Shown in pieces: positions 32,518 to 41,038 of a stretch of DNA of 42,756 nt. Both the position numbers and the translations under genes were made by a program. Numbering within the stretch: the stretch's first letter is position 1; each line of letters starts with the position of its first letter. A model generated the notes under the pieces. That model was given only the letters and a program-made list of their open reading frames with translations, searched no databases and had not been told where the DNA came from. Origin of the DNA: an uncultured Actinobaculum sp. (GTDB lineage Bacteria > Actinomycetota > Actinomycetes > Actinomycetales > Actinomycetaceae); contig CALIHR010000022.1 of NCBI GenBank assembly GCA_938020505.1, positions 1-42,756 of the forward strand, in the 5' to 3' direction.

Positions 32518-34032
32518 ATGAACAAGGCGAAACGACTCGGCTTCGACGCCGCCGACCTCCTGGCATGGCTCGACGGAATGCGATGGTTCGGAGGCGGAAA
32601 GCCGAAGATCGACCGTGCGTTCGCGATCGGCGGCCCCTGGGACGAGGAGATCTTCTGGCTTGCCGTCTCCGCCGACGGCAGGGAATACAACGTCCCCGTC
32701 GTGGTCACGCAGGACGGGCCGGTCGACGCCGCCGAGCACCCCGCCGGGCAGAGGGCCCTGCTGGCTTTGGCGACGGCGAGCGAGGACGTCGAGGCGACGG
32801 CCGTCGTCGGCGAATCCGACGCCCGGCTTGTCTCCGAGCCTCGCGCGGCGGGCGCAGCGGCGGCCGGCGCGCACAAGCTGACCGGCGAGCAGTCCAACAC
32901 CTCCGTGATCTACGAACTCGCAGACTCCACGCAGGCGATCGTCAAGGTCTTCCGGGTGCTCAGCCCGGGAGAGAACCCGGATGTGTTCCTCACGGGGGTC
33001 CTTTCCGACAGCGGCACGGTGCCGCTCCTGCTCGGCAACGCACGCATGGCGTGGGCGGGGCAGGTCGCGGACGTCCTCGTGGCGCAGGAGTTCCTGGCCG
33101 GCTCGCAGGATGCGTGGCGCACAGTGACCGCGCAGGTGCCGGGAGCCGGCGGCGACGAAGAATTCGACCCCGACAGGCCTGTCCAGACTCCCGATGAACG
33201 CGAGTCCATCGAGCGCCTGGGCGCCCTCACGCGAAAGATCCACAAGGAGCTCGCCGCCCGCTGCGGAACGTCCGAGGCCGACGCCGCCGACCGGGCCCGG
33301 CTCAGGCGGGCGTGGTCCAAGCGGGCCGACGAGGCCGTGGCCCTCGTGCCGGGGCTGGCCGCCCACCGCCAACGGATCGACGCCCTGTATGCGGCGACGG
33401 AAGACGTCGCGTGGCCGCCTCTGCAGAGGATTCACGGCGACTACCACTTGGGCCAGGTCCTCGACGCGCCCGACCGAGGATGGGTGGCCCTCGATTTCGA
33501 AGGCGAGCCGCTCCGGCCGCTAGTTGAGAGGACCGAGCCCGACCTGGCCGTCCGCGACGTCGCCGGGATGGTCCGAAGCTTCGGCTACGCGGCGGGCATG
33601 ACCCTCAACCGTCTCGCCTACGCCCATGACCGCCCAGATCCGAGCGACGTCGAAGAGCGCGAGGCCGAGCAGATCGCGGCCTGGGAGAAGGCCGCGGTCG
33701 CAGCCTTCTTGCGCGGATACGGGGAACTCAGCGAAGCCGAGAGCCTCCTGTTGGACGTGCTCATTCTCGACAAGGCCCTCTACGAACTGGCCTACGAGGC
33801 CGCCCAGCGCCCGGATTGGCTGGGGATTCCGCTCGGCGGAGTCGCCGCGATCCTGCGGGTCGATCCCGCGTCGATCGCCGAGCCCGCCGGCGCCGGGAAG
33901 AGCGTCGCCTCCGCGGCAGGCGCGGGCGCCGCCGGGCAGGTCGTCGCCGACTCGGAGCGGAGCGCCGACCAGAATGCCGATGCCGACCAGGACATCGACC
34001 CCGAACAGAGAGAGGAGTCGCCCGAAGCATAA
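32518..34032 (+). CDS. mak: Maltokinase
   Basis: A 504-residue kinase that phosphorylates maltose to maltose-1-phosphate, the donor for GlgE. The N-terminal cap domain shows FDAADLLAWLDGMRWFGGGK; the kinase core shows GEQSNTSVIYEL, the catalytic loop IHGDYHLGQVL (HGD) and metal-binding VALDFEGEPLRP (DFEGEP). The last 50 residues are an Ala/Gly then Asp/Glu-rich tail (QNADADQDIDPEQREESPEA), not part of the fold. ATG at 32518 is chosen for AAAGG 7 nt upstream; ATG at 32503 is in frame and overlaps the glgE stop but has no site. In many actinobacteria maltokinase is fused to or beside TreS; no treS is seen here. Confidence 0.93.
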   Translation: MNKAKRLGFDAADLLAWLDGMRWFGGGKPKIDRAFAIGGPWDEEIFWLAVSADGREYNVPVVVTQDGPVDAAEHPAGQRALLALATASEDVEATAVVGESDARLVSEPRAAGAAAAGAHKLTGEQSNTSVIYELADSTQAIVKVFRVLSPGENPDVFLTGVLSDSGTVPLLLGNARMAWAGQVADVLVAQEFLAGSQDAWRTVTAQVPGAGGDEEFDPDRPVQTPDERESIERLGALTRKIHKELAARCGTSEADAADRARLRRAWSKRADEAVALVPGLAAHRQRIDALYAATEDVAWPPLQRIHGDYHLGQVLDAPDRGWVALDFEGEPLRPLVERTEPDLAVRDVAGMVRSFGYAAGMTLNRLAYAHDRPDPSDVEEREAEQIAAWEKAAVAAFLRGYGELSEAESLLLDVLILDKALYELAYEAAQRPDWLGIPLGGVAAILRVDPASIAEPAGAGKSVASAAGAGAAGQVVADSERSADQNADADQDIDPEQREESPEA

Positions 34033-34272
34033 TCGCCGGCGGGTCCCTCTTAGCCCGGCTTCGAGGTCTGCCGCATGGTCGTCTTCGTCGCCTTCCGCGC
34101 CCGCTGCCTTCGCGCTGCGGACGCGGATTGACGATGAAAGCCAGACCGGCCATCGAATATCTACGTCTTTCCCCGTCAACGCCAACCCCAAGCTCAACCG
34201 TCCGACGGACGGACAAATCCAACTCGCTTCATCTGTGGCACAGTGAAGTCGCAATCACCTATGGAGAAAGCC

Positions 34273-36606
34273 ATGAAGGAAACAAACTACGTTCACGTCG
34301 ACGAGGGCCTCCTGAATGCGGTCTCGAACGGCTGGTACCACGCCCCCCACGAAGTGCTGGGCGCCCACGTCGAAGACGGCAGGACAACCGTTCGCGTCCT
34401 CCGCCGCCTCGCTGATCGCGTGTTCATAGAAACCGTCGAGGGCCGCACCGAGGCCGAGCACGAATTCAACGGAATCTGGCGGGCCGTCCTGGAGACGGCC
34501 GAAGTCCCCGATTACCGCGTCGTCGCGGTCTACGGCGACGTCGAAGACCGGGGCGACGACCCCTACAGGTTCCTCCCGACCGTCGGAGAGCTCGACCTCT
34601 ATCTGTTCTCGGAGGGCCGCCACGAGCGGCTGTGGGAAGCGCTCGGCTCGCACGTGAAGACCTTCCCCAGCGAACTCGGCGAAGTCAGCGGCGTGAGCTT
34701 CGCGGTGTGGGCGCCCAACGCCAAGTCCGTTCGGGTCATCGGCGACTTCAACGGGTGGGACGGCAGCCTGCACGCCATGCGCACGCTCGGCTCGTCGGGA
34801 GTGTGGGAGATCTTCATCCCCGGCGCGCTCGAGGGCCAGAGGTACAAGTACGAGATCCAGTACAACGACCTTTCGTGGCATCAAAAGGCCGACCCGATGG
34901 CCCAGCGCACGGAGGTGCCGCCGTCGACCGCTTCCCTCGTCACGGATTCCCGCCACGAATGGACCGACGGCGAATGGATAGCCGAACGCGCCTCGAAGGA
35001 CCCCCACGCCGGCCCGCTCTCCGTCTACGAGGTGCATCTGGGAAGCTGGCGGCCCGGGCTGTCCTACCGGGAGCTCGCTGAGCAGCTCATCGGCCACGTC
35101 AAGTACTGCGGCTTCACCCACGTCGAGTTCATGCCCCTGGCTGAGCATCCCTTCGCCCCCTCGTGGGGCTATCAGGTGACCGGCTATTATGCGCCGACGG
35201 CGCGGTACGGCACCCCCGACGACCTGCGCTACCTCATCGACGAGCTCCACAAGGCCGGAATCGGCGTCATCGTCGACTGGGTCCCCGCCCACTTCCCGAA
35301 GGACGAGTGGGCCCTGGCGCGCTTCGACGGCACCCCGCTCTACGAGGACCCCAACCCTCTGCGCGGCGAGCATCCCGACTGGGGCACCTTCGTCTTCAAC
35401 TTCGGACGCACCGAGGTGCGCAACTTCCTGGTTGCCAACGCCCTGTACTGGCTCCAAGAGTTCCACATCGACGGAATCAGGGTCGACGCCGTGGCCTCCA
35501 TGCTCTACCTCGACTACTCTCGCGAGGCCGGGCAGTGGCAGCCCAACGTCTTCGGCGGGCGAGAGAACCTCGAGGCGATCTCCTTCCTCCAGGAAGCCAA
35601 CGCCACCGCCTACAAGACCGTCCCGGGCATCATTATGGCGGCCGAAGAGTCGACGTCCTTCCCAGGCGTGACGGGCATGACCGAACACGGCGGCCTCGGC
35701 TTCGGCCTCAAGTGGAACATGGGGTGGATGAACGACACCCTGCGCTACCTCGAGGAAAAGCCGATCAACCGTTCGTGGCACCACGGTGAAATCACCTTCA
35801 GCCTCGTCTACGCCTTCTCCGAGCAGTTCCTCCTGCCGCTCTCCCACGACGAAGTCGTCCACGGCAAGGGATCCCTCTACGCGAAGATGCCGGGCGACGA
35901 CTGGCAGAAGCTCGCCGGCGTCCGCGAGCTCCTCGCCTACCAGTGGTCCCATCCCGGCAAGCAGCTGCTGTTCATGGGCCAAGAATTCGCCCAGACCGAC
36001 GAATGGAACGAGGCGGTCGGCCTCCAGTGGTGGCTGACGGAGGAGCCCTCCCATGACGGAGTGCTCTCGCTCGTCAAACGCCTCAACGAGGTCTACAAGG
36101 AGCATTCGGCTCTGTGGAGCCAAGATTTCACGTACAAGGGCTTCGAGTGGATCGACGGATCCGATGGCAACCACAACGTCATCAGCTACCTTCGCCGCTC
36201 CGCCGACGACGAAGACATCGTCGTGGTCGTGTGCAACTTCGCCGGAATACCGCACGGCAACTATCGTGTGGGCCTGCCCTCCGGCGGGGTGTGGGAGGAG
36301 ATCCTCAACACCGACGGCCTCGAATACGGAGGCTCCGGCGTCGGCAACTTCGGGGAGGTCAAGGCCGAGGAGATCAGCTGGAACGGCCGCGACCACTCCG
36401 CCCTCCTGGAGCTCCCTCCCTTCGGCGTCGTCTACCTGACCCCGAAGGCCGACCAGAAGCCTGCAAAGAAGACTGCGGCGAAGGCGGGCAAGACGGCCAA
36501 GGGCTCGAAGGCGTCCGAGGGCGCGACGGCGTCCGACAAGAAACCCGCCGCAAAGGAGAAGGCCGGGGCAAAGGAGGACAAGCCCAAAAAGAGCGCGAAA
36601 GCGTGA
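34273..36606 (+). CDS. glgB: Glycogen branching enzyme GlgB
   Basis: A 777-residue GH13 alpha-1,4-glucan branching enzyme. Two N-terminal beta domains (about 10-110, and CBM48 115-220 with FAVWAPNAKSVRVIGDFNGW) precede the barrel. The triad is Asp405 (GIRVDAVASMLYLDYSR), Glu458 (AAEESTSFPGVT) and Asp526 (LPLSHDEVVHGKGSL). The C-terminal 50 residues are an unusual Lys/Ala/Pro-rich tail (KPAKKTAAKAGKTAKGSKAS), histone-H1-like, beyond the normal end near GVVYLTPKA. ATG at 34273 is chosen for GGAG 6 nt upstream; an ATG at 34261 and GTG at 34243 are alternatives. It follows maltokinase after 240 bp, where I see a small hairpin at 34198-34212. Confidence 0.94.
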   Translation: MKETNYVHVDEGLLNAVSNGWYHAPHEVLGAHVEDGRTTVRVLRRLADRVFIETVEGRTEAEHEFNGIWRAVLETAEVPDYRVVAVYGDVEDRGDDPYRFLPTVGELDLYLFSEGRHERLWEALGSHVKTFPSELGEVSGVSFAVWAPNAKSVRVIGDFNGWDGSLHAMRTLGSSGVWEIFIPGALEGQRYKYEIQYNDLSWHQKADPMAQRTEVPPSTASLVTDSRHEWTDGEWIAERASKDPHAGPLSVYEVHLGSWRPGLSYRELAEQLIGHVKYCGFTHVEFMPLAEHPFAPSWGYQVTGYYAPTARYGTPDDLRYLIDELHKAGIGVIVDWVPAHFPKDEWALARFDGTPLYEDPNPLRGEHPDWGTFVFNFGRTEVRNFLVANALYWLQEFHIDGIRVDAVASMLYLDYSREAGQWQPNVFGGRENLEAISFLQEANATAYKTVPGIIMAAEESTSFPGVTGMTEHGGLGFGLKWNMGWMNDTLRYLEEKPINRSWHHGEITFSLVYAFSEQFLLPLSHDEVVHGKGSLYAKMPGDDWQKLAGVRELLAYQWSHPGKQLLFMGQEFAQTDEWNEAVGLQWWLTEEPSHDGVLSLVKRLNEVYKEHSALWSQDFTYKGFEWIDGSDGNHNVISYLRRSADDEDIVVVVCNFAGIPHGNYRVGLPSGGVWEEILNTDGLEYGGSGVGNFGEVKAEEISWNGRDHSALLELPPFGVVYLTPKADQKPAKKTAAKAGKTAKGSKASEGATASDKKPAAKEKAGAKEDKPKKSAKA

Positions 36607-36631
36607 TCCGGAGGCGGGACAAGGCGCTTCG

Positions 36632-36770
36632 ACGGCGCAATGTCGCCCTTCAACGGGGTGAAAGCGCCGCTCGCCGACGGCGCGACATTAGCCGTGGGCC
36701 GCGCCGAAAGCGCGATCTGTCAACGGCGCGACGTCGGCAGTGGGCCGCGTAAAAGCGTCGCCTCCAAACA
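36632..36770. repeat. Degenerate 45-bp tandem repeat, three units
   Basis: Units begin with ACGGCGC at 36632, 36677 and 36723 (periods 45 and 46). Units two and three share ACGGCGCGAC, GTGGGCCGCG and a following AAAGCG. It lies directly after glgB in the 662-bp gap 36607-37268. Confidence 0.7.
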
Positions 36771-36784
36771 CGGCTAAGCCCCAA

Positions 36785-36824
36785 GGCGCTGGCCGCGGTC
36801 CGTTGATTGACCGCGGCCAGCGCC
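36785..36824. terminator. Perfect 16-bp-stem hairpin after glgB
   Basis: GGCGCTGGCCGCGGTC (36785-36800) pairs fully with 36809-36824 across an 8-nt loop. There is no T run after it, as is usual for many actinobacterial terminators. It probably ends the glgB transcript. Confidence 0.75.
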
Positions 36825-36872
36825 GGTTAGAAGGCGCGAGACCGGATGAGACCGGCATGATATCGGCGTGAA

Positions 36873-36936
36873 AAGCACCTTTCTATATGATAACTACCAT
36901 TTTTGGTGCTTATAACACAAGAAGGTACCTTTCTTG
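36873..36936. promoter_or_regulatory. AT-rich region with inverted repeats
   Basis: A sudden AT-rich patch holds AAGCACC (36873-36879) facing GGTGCTT (36905-36911). A 19-nt near-palindrome CAAGAAGGTACCTTTCTTG (36918-36936) follows. It could be a promoter or operator for the regulator downstream or a small transcript; I see no gene. Confidence 0.4.
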
Positions 36937-37157
36937 ATTAAGATCGTTCATTGCACAATCAAATGCATACGTCAGGTCTTCTAAGCGCGTCTCGCGGGCA
37001 GACGCCTCCGACGACTAACGACGGAAGACGGACTCCGACGGCAAGAGGCCTCTTTCGACAGCTGACGACAACGAACGGCGGCCTCCGTCAGCCGCCGAAT
37101 TTCGCACGGATATGCTACGGCCCCACATGTGGCGGTAAACTTGTGAGCAGAACGACG

Positions 37158-37235
37158 TCGGCGCATCGACGTCGTCACATCGAATCGGCGCATCGACGTC
37201 GTCACGTCAACGTCGGCACGTCGACGTGACGTCTC
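37158..37235. repeat. 27/28-bp tandem repeat with CGACGTCG cores
   Basis: Units start at 37158, 37185 and 37213 (TCGGCGCATCGACGTCGTCA, twice, then TCGGCACGTCGACGTGACGT). Each holds a short palindrome (CGACGTCG or GTCGAC). The array ends 34 bp before the LacI-type regulator start and looks like an autoregulatory operator array. Confidence 0.7.
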
Positions 37236-37268
37236 GGGACGAGGGGCGGAGTTGCCCCGGGGGTGAGC

Positions 37269-38276
37269 ATGGCGGATCGCATCCGGCTTTCGGATCTGGC
37301 TCGGCAGGCGGGGGTATCGACCGCAACGGTTTCTCGCGTTCTCAACGGGAAGGAAACGGTCGCGCCCGCCACTCGGCAGGCCGTCCTCACGGCGCTCGAC
37401 CTTCTCGGATACGAACGCCCGGAGAAGCTGCGGGAGCATCCCGGCGGCAGAATCGGCCTCATCGTGCCGGAGCTGACGAATCCGATCTTCCCGATCTTCG
37501 CACAGAACATTGAGACCACGCTGTCGTCCCGCGGATACACGCCCCTGCTGTGCACGCAGACGGCCGGGGGCATCACCGAAGACTCCTACGTCGAACTGCT
37601 CATAGAGCAGCACGTCGCTGGGATAGTCTTCATCTCCGGCCTGCACGCCGATTCAATGGCCTCCGTCGGCCGGTACGCGCGTCTGACGCAGATCGGCCTG
37701 CCGTACGTCACAGTCAACGGCCCCAACCCGGAAATCGCGACGGCGGATTTCTCCACCGACGCCGTCGACGCCGTGGCGCAATGCGTGCGCCACCTCGTCT
37801 CGCTGGGCCACACCGCGATCGGCCTGGCGATGGGGCCGGAGCGTTTCATCCCCTCCCAATTGAAGGTCAAAGGCTTCGCGAGCGCCATGAAGGCCCTCGC
37901 GCCGGGCGCGCCGGCCCCGGTCGTCCACACCCTCTACACGGTCGAGGGCGGCCAGAGCGCCGCCCGAACGCTGCTGGCCGACGGCTGCACGGCCATCGTC
38001 TGCGGCAGCGACATCATGGCGCTCGGGGCGATCCGCCAATGCGCCTCCCAGGGGCTCTCGGTGCCCGAGGACGTCTCCGTCGTCGGCTTCGACGACTCCC
38101 CCCTCATGGCCTTCTCCGCCCCTCCCCTGACCACTATCCGCCAGCCCGTAAAGGCCATTTGCGAGGGCGCCGTCTCCTCCCTCATGGCCCTTGTCTCCAG
38201 CAGCGAGACGCCGACGTCGATGGAGTTCCACGGCGAGCTCATCGTCCGCGAATCGACTGCGCCCTGCAGGACGTGA
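37269..38276 (+). CDS. LacI-family transcriptional regulator
   Basis: A 335-residue sugar-responsive repressor. The N-terminal helix-turn-helix is typical (LSDLARQAGVSTATVSRVLN, residues about 7-26), with the hinge to about 55. A periplasmic-binding-protein-like sensor domain follows (IGLIVPELTNPIFPIFAQNI; VVGFDDSPLMAFSAPPLTTI). ATG at 37269 is chosen because GGGGG precedes it by 6 nt. GTG at 37263 is in frame. It is 5 bp upstream of the alpha-glucosidase, so it likely controls that gene in response to an alpha-glucoside, and possibly glgX. Confidence 0.9.
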   Translation: MADRIRLSDLARQAGVSTATVSRVLNGKETVAPATRQAVLTALDLLGYERPEKLREHPGGRIGLIVPELTNPIFPIFAQNIETTLSSRGYTPLLCTQTAGGITEDSYVELLIEQHVAGIVFISGLHADSMASVGRYARLTQIGLPYVTVNGPNPEIATADFSTDAVDAVAQCVRHLVSLGHTAIGLAMGPERFIPSQLKVKGFASAMKALAPGAPAPVVHTLYTVEGGQSAARTLLADGCTAIVCGSDIMALGAIRQCASQGLSVPEDVSVVGFDDSPLMAFSAPPLTTIRQPVKAICEGAVSSLMALVSSSETPTSMEFHGELIVRESTAPCRT

Positions 38277-38281
38277 CAACC

Positions 38282-40132
38282 ATGCTTCTTCATTCCCCCA
38301 CAACGCCGGGCCCATGGTGGCGAGACGCCGTCATCTACCAAATCTACCCGCGCTCTTTCGCCTCTTCGGGCGGGCCGATCGGCGACATCCCCGGGGCGAT
38401 CTCCCGGCTGGACCATCTGGCGCGCCTCGGCGTCGACGCCGTCTGGCTCAGCCCCTTCTACCGCAGTCCGCAGCGCGACGCCGGATACGACGTCGAGGAC
38501 TACAGGGACATCGACCCGATCTTCGGCACGATGGACGACGTCGACGCCCTCATCGCACGCGCGCATTCGCTCGGGCTGCGCATTGTCTTCGACATCGTGC
38601 CCAACCACACGAGCGACCGCCACGTCTGGTTCAGGCAGGCCCTCGCGGCCGGGCCGGGATCGCCCGAGCGCGAGCGCTACTGGTTCCGGCCGGCTCCCAA
38701 CGACTGGCGCTCGGTCTTCGGCGGGAGGGCGTGGACGCGGGTATGCGACCGGGAGGACGCGCCCGGGTCGCCGTGGGAAAGCGACGCCTCATGGTACCTT
38801 CATCTCTTCGACTCCTCTCAGCCCGACCTCAACTGGTCCAATCCCGAGGTTCAGGCCGAATTTCACGACATCTTGAGGTTTTGGCTGAGGCGCGGCGTCG
38901 ACGGTTTTCGCGTCGACGTCGCCCACGGGCTCGTCAAGGACCCCGCCCTTCCGAATTGGGGGCGCACGGCCGCGATGGTCGAGGGAGAGAAAGCGGCGAA
39001 CGAGGGCGAAAAGAAGCCGGAGAAGAACGAGGCCGCGCCGATGTGGAACCTCGACGGCGTGCACGACATCTACAGGCAGTGGCGGAAGGTCCTCGACGAA
39101 TTCGGCCCGGACCGGATGCTCGTGGCCGAAGCGTGGGTCTCCCCCGCCTCGGCCATCGCGAAATACGTTCGCTCCGACGAGATGAGCCAGTCCTTCAACT
39201 TCGAGTTCCTCGCTTCGGCGTGGACGGCCGACCGCATGAGAACCGTCATAGCCGACTCTCTGCGGGACATGGACGCCGTCGGCGCGACCGCCACGTGGGT
39301 GCTGTCCAACCACGACGTCATCCGAGCCACCGCCCGCTTGGGGCTTCCCGACGCCGGCAACTACCCGAAGGGAATCAAGGAGGGCGACCCGCTCCCCGAC
39401 GTCGTCGGGCACAGACGCGCACTGGCCGCGCACGCGCTCATGTCGGCGCTGCCCGGCTCGGCCTACATTTGGCAGGGCGAGGAGCTCAACCTTCCCGAGC
39501 ACATGGCCCTTCCGGACGAGCTGCGCGAGGACCCGGCCTACTTCCGCACGAAGGGCGAGGAGACCGGGCGCGACGGATGCAGGGTGCCCCTGCCGTGGGA
39601 GGCCGACTCGCCCGCCTTCGGATTCTCCCCCGACGGGAAGTCCTGGCTGCCGCAGCCGCCCGAGTGGAAGGAGTACGCGGTGGACCGCGAATCGGCCGAC
39701 CCGCGCTCGCCCCTCAACCTCTTTCGGCGGATGTACGCGCTGCGGCGGGAGCTGAGGCTCGGCTGCGGCGGGCTCGTCAACGTCACGGATGGCGTCGCCG
39801 CGGACAGCCGCGGCTTGGCCTTCCTCAACACGCCCGCACTCCTCGATGCGCCCGCTCCGGCGGAAGGCAGGGAGTCCGCCCAAGAGGAGCGGCGCAACGA
39901 CCCGGGCGAGCGCGGCCTTGAAGGGTGCGCCGCCGTCGAAGAGGGGCGCAGCCGCGCTTCGGGCGAAGCCGACAACGCCTCGAAGGCGCCCCGCGGCGAC
40001 ATCCTCGTCATCACGGCATTCGACGAGCCGGTTCGAATCCCCGAGGGATGGCGGCCGATTCTCTGCTCGACCGACGAGGCCCTCGACGGATCCGTCCCCG
40101 CCGACGCCACGGCGTGGTTTGAGAGAGCCTAG
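38282..40132 (+). CDS. GH13 alpha-glucosidase
   Basis: A 616-residue intracellular GH13 enzyme (oligo-1,6-/alpha-glucosidase group; no signal peptide). The opening WWRDAVIYQIYPRSF is typical. The triad is Asp212 (FRVDVAHGLVKD), Glu283 (LVAEAWVSP) and Asp345 (SNHDVIRATARL). DIVPNHTSDRHVWF is the usual region I. A charged insert near residues 232-250 (EGEKAANEGEKKPEKNE) and a low-complexity Ala/Glu/Arg stretch before the last beta domain (about 520-570) are unusual. It is cotranscribed with the LacI regulator (5-bp gap; CAGGA 10 nt upstream of the ATG). Its stop overlaps the convergent Trx-TPR gene by 4 bp. Substrate (maltose versus isomaltose) is not decided by sequence alone. Confidence 0.9.
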   Translation: MLLHSPTTPGPWWRDAVIYQIYPRSFASSGGPIGDIPGAISRLDHLARLGVDAVWLSPFYRSPQRDAGYDVEDYRDIDPIFGTMDDVDALIARAHSLGLRIVFDIVPNHTSDRHVWFRQALAAGPGSPERERYWFRPAPNDWRSVFGGRAWTRVCDREDAPGSPWESDASWYLHLFDSSQPDLNWSNPEVQAEFHDILRFWLRRGVDGFRVDVAHGLVKDPALPNWGRTAAMVEGEKAANEGEKKPEKNEAAPMWNLDGVHDIYRQWRKVLDEFGPDRMLVAEAWVSPASAIAKYVRSDEMSQSFNFEFLASAWTADRMRTVIADSLRDMDAVGATATWVLSNHDVIRATARLGLPDAGNYPKGIKEGDPLPDVVGHRRALAAHALMSALPGSAYIWQGEELNLPEHMALPDELREDPAYFRTKGEETGRDGCRVPLPWEADSPAFGFSPDGKSWLPQPPEWKEYAVDRESADPRSPLNLFRRMYALRRELRLGCGGLVNVTDGVAADSRGLAFLNTPALLDAPAPAEGRESAQEERRNDPGERGLEGCAAVEEGRSRASGEADNASKAPRGDILVITAFDEPVRIPEGWRPILCSTDEALDGSVPADATAWFERA

Positions 40133-41031
40133 AAGAGAACGCTCGCCAACGCCTTCCTCGCCTGCGAAACGAGGGGGTCGGAGGCGCCGACCGCCTGGAA
40201 GAGGTCGAGCAGCCGTTCCCTGAGCCTTTCGCGCTCGTCGCCCGCCGTCGCCTGGACCGCCGCGATGAGGCGCGTGAAAGCCGCGTCCGGCCGGCCGTAG
40301 GCCACTTCGACGTCGGCGGCCGCGAGCTGGGCTTCGACGTCGCCCTGCGGCGCCTCGTTCGCCGATTCGATTGCGGCGAGCGGCTCGCTCACCTCGCTGA
40401 CCCTGAGCATCAGACGCGCCTGGGCAAGGCCCCGCTTGAGGTCGTCATTGCCGGGCTCCTCCTTGAGGGCGAGCTTAAACTCTTCCTCCGCCTTGGCGAA
40501 ATCGCGCGCCTCGAGGGCGGCGAGCCCCGCCGCGTGGCGCTCGCCGAGCGCCGGTTCGGCCGGCGCCTGCGCGCCGTTGAGCCTTCCCGTGATGCCGTAC
40601 TGCGCGGCCGCCGCGAGCAGCTGATCGACGAGCGGGCCCAGCTCGGCCTCGGCGGGCGCCCCCTCGAACAGCGGAAGCGGCTGGCCCTGGAGCAGCGCCA
40701 CCGCCGCGGGAATCCGGCTGACCCTGAACGCCTGGACGATTTCGGGCGCCGCGTCGACGTCGACCTTGGCCAGCTGGAAGCTTCCCGCGGACTTGACGGC
40801 GATGCTCTCCAAGCGGGCGGCCAGCGCGGCCGATTCCTCCGAGCGCGCAGAGAAGAAGACGGCGACAACGGGCACGCGGGCCGAAGTCTCCAGAATGCTC
40901 TGAAGGTTGGCGGCGGTCGCCTCCACCGAAAAGGGGCCGGGAACCGCGTCCCCGCCTGCGGAAGCGGCTCCGGAGGCCGAGCCTGCGGCCGCGAGATCGA
41001 CGGCGCCGTACATGGACAATGGCTGAGACAT
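40129..41031 (-). CDS. Thioredoxin-fold/TPR protein (CnoX/YbbN-like)
   Basis: A 300-residue protein. An N-terminal thioredoxin fold spans about 40-145 (VPVVAVFFSARSEESAALAA; FQLAKVDVDAAPEIVQAFRV; SRIPAAVALLQGQPL with cis-Pro). The active-site CxxC is replaced (SARSEE), so it is not a redox catalyst. C-terminal TPR-like helices (about 165-290) follow. This matches YbbN/CnoX-type chaperones, seen near glgB in mycobacteria (Rv1324 region). ATG at 41031 has GAGG 5 nt upstream. It is 7 bp downstream of the lipoprotein gene and probably cotranscribed. Confidence 0.85.
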   Translation of the reverse strand: MSQPLSMYGAVDLAAAGSASGAASAGGDAVPGPFSVEATAANLQSILETSARVPVVAVFFSARSEESAALAARLESIAVKSAGSFQLAKVDVDAAPEIVQAFRVSRIPAAVALLQGQPLPLFEGAPAEAELGPLVDQLLAAAAQYGITGRLNGAQAPAEPALGERHAAGLAALEARDFAKAEEEFKLALKEEPGNDDLKRGLAQARLMLRVSEVSEPLAAIESANEAPQGDVEAQLAAADVEVAYGRPDAAFTRLIAAVQATAGDERERLRERLLDLFQAVGASDPLVSQARKALASVLF

Positions 41032-41038
41032 TCCTACC

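Noticed and set aside
37550..38281. Long N-terminal extension of the alpha-glucosidase frame
   Set aside because: It overlaps the LacI-type gene in another frame and is Arg-rich; homology begins at the ATG at 38282.
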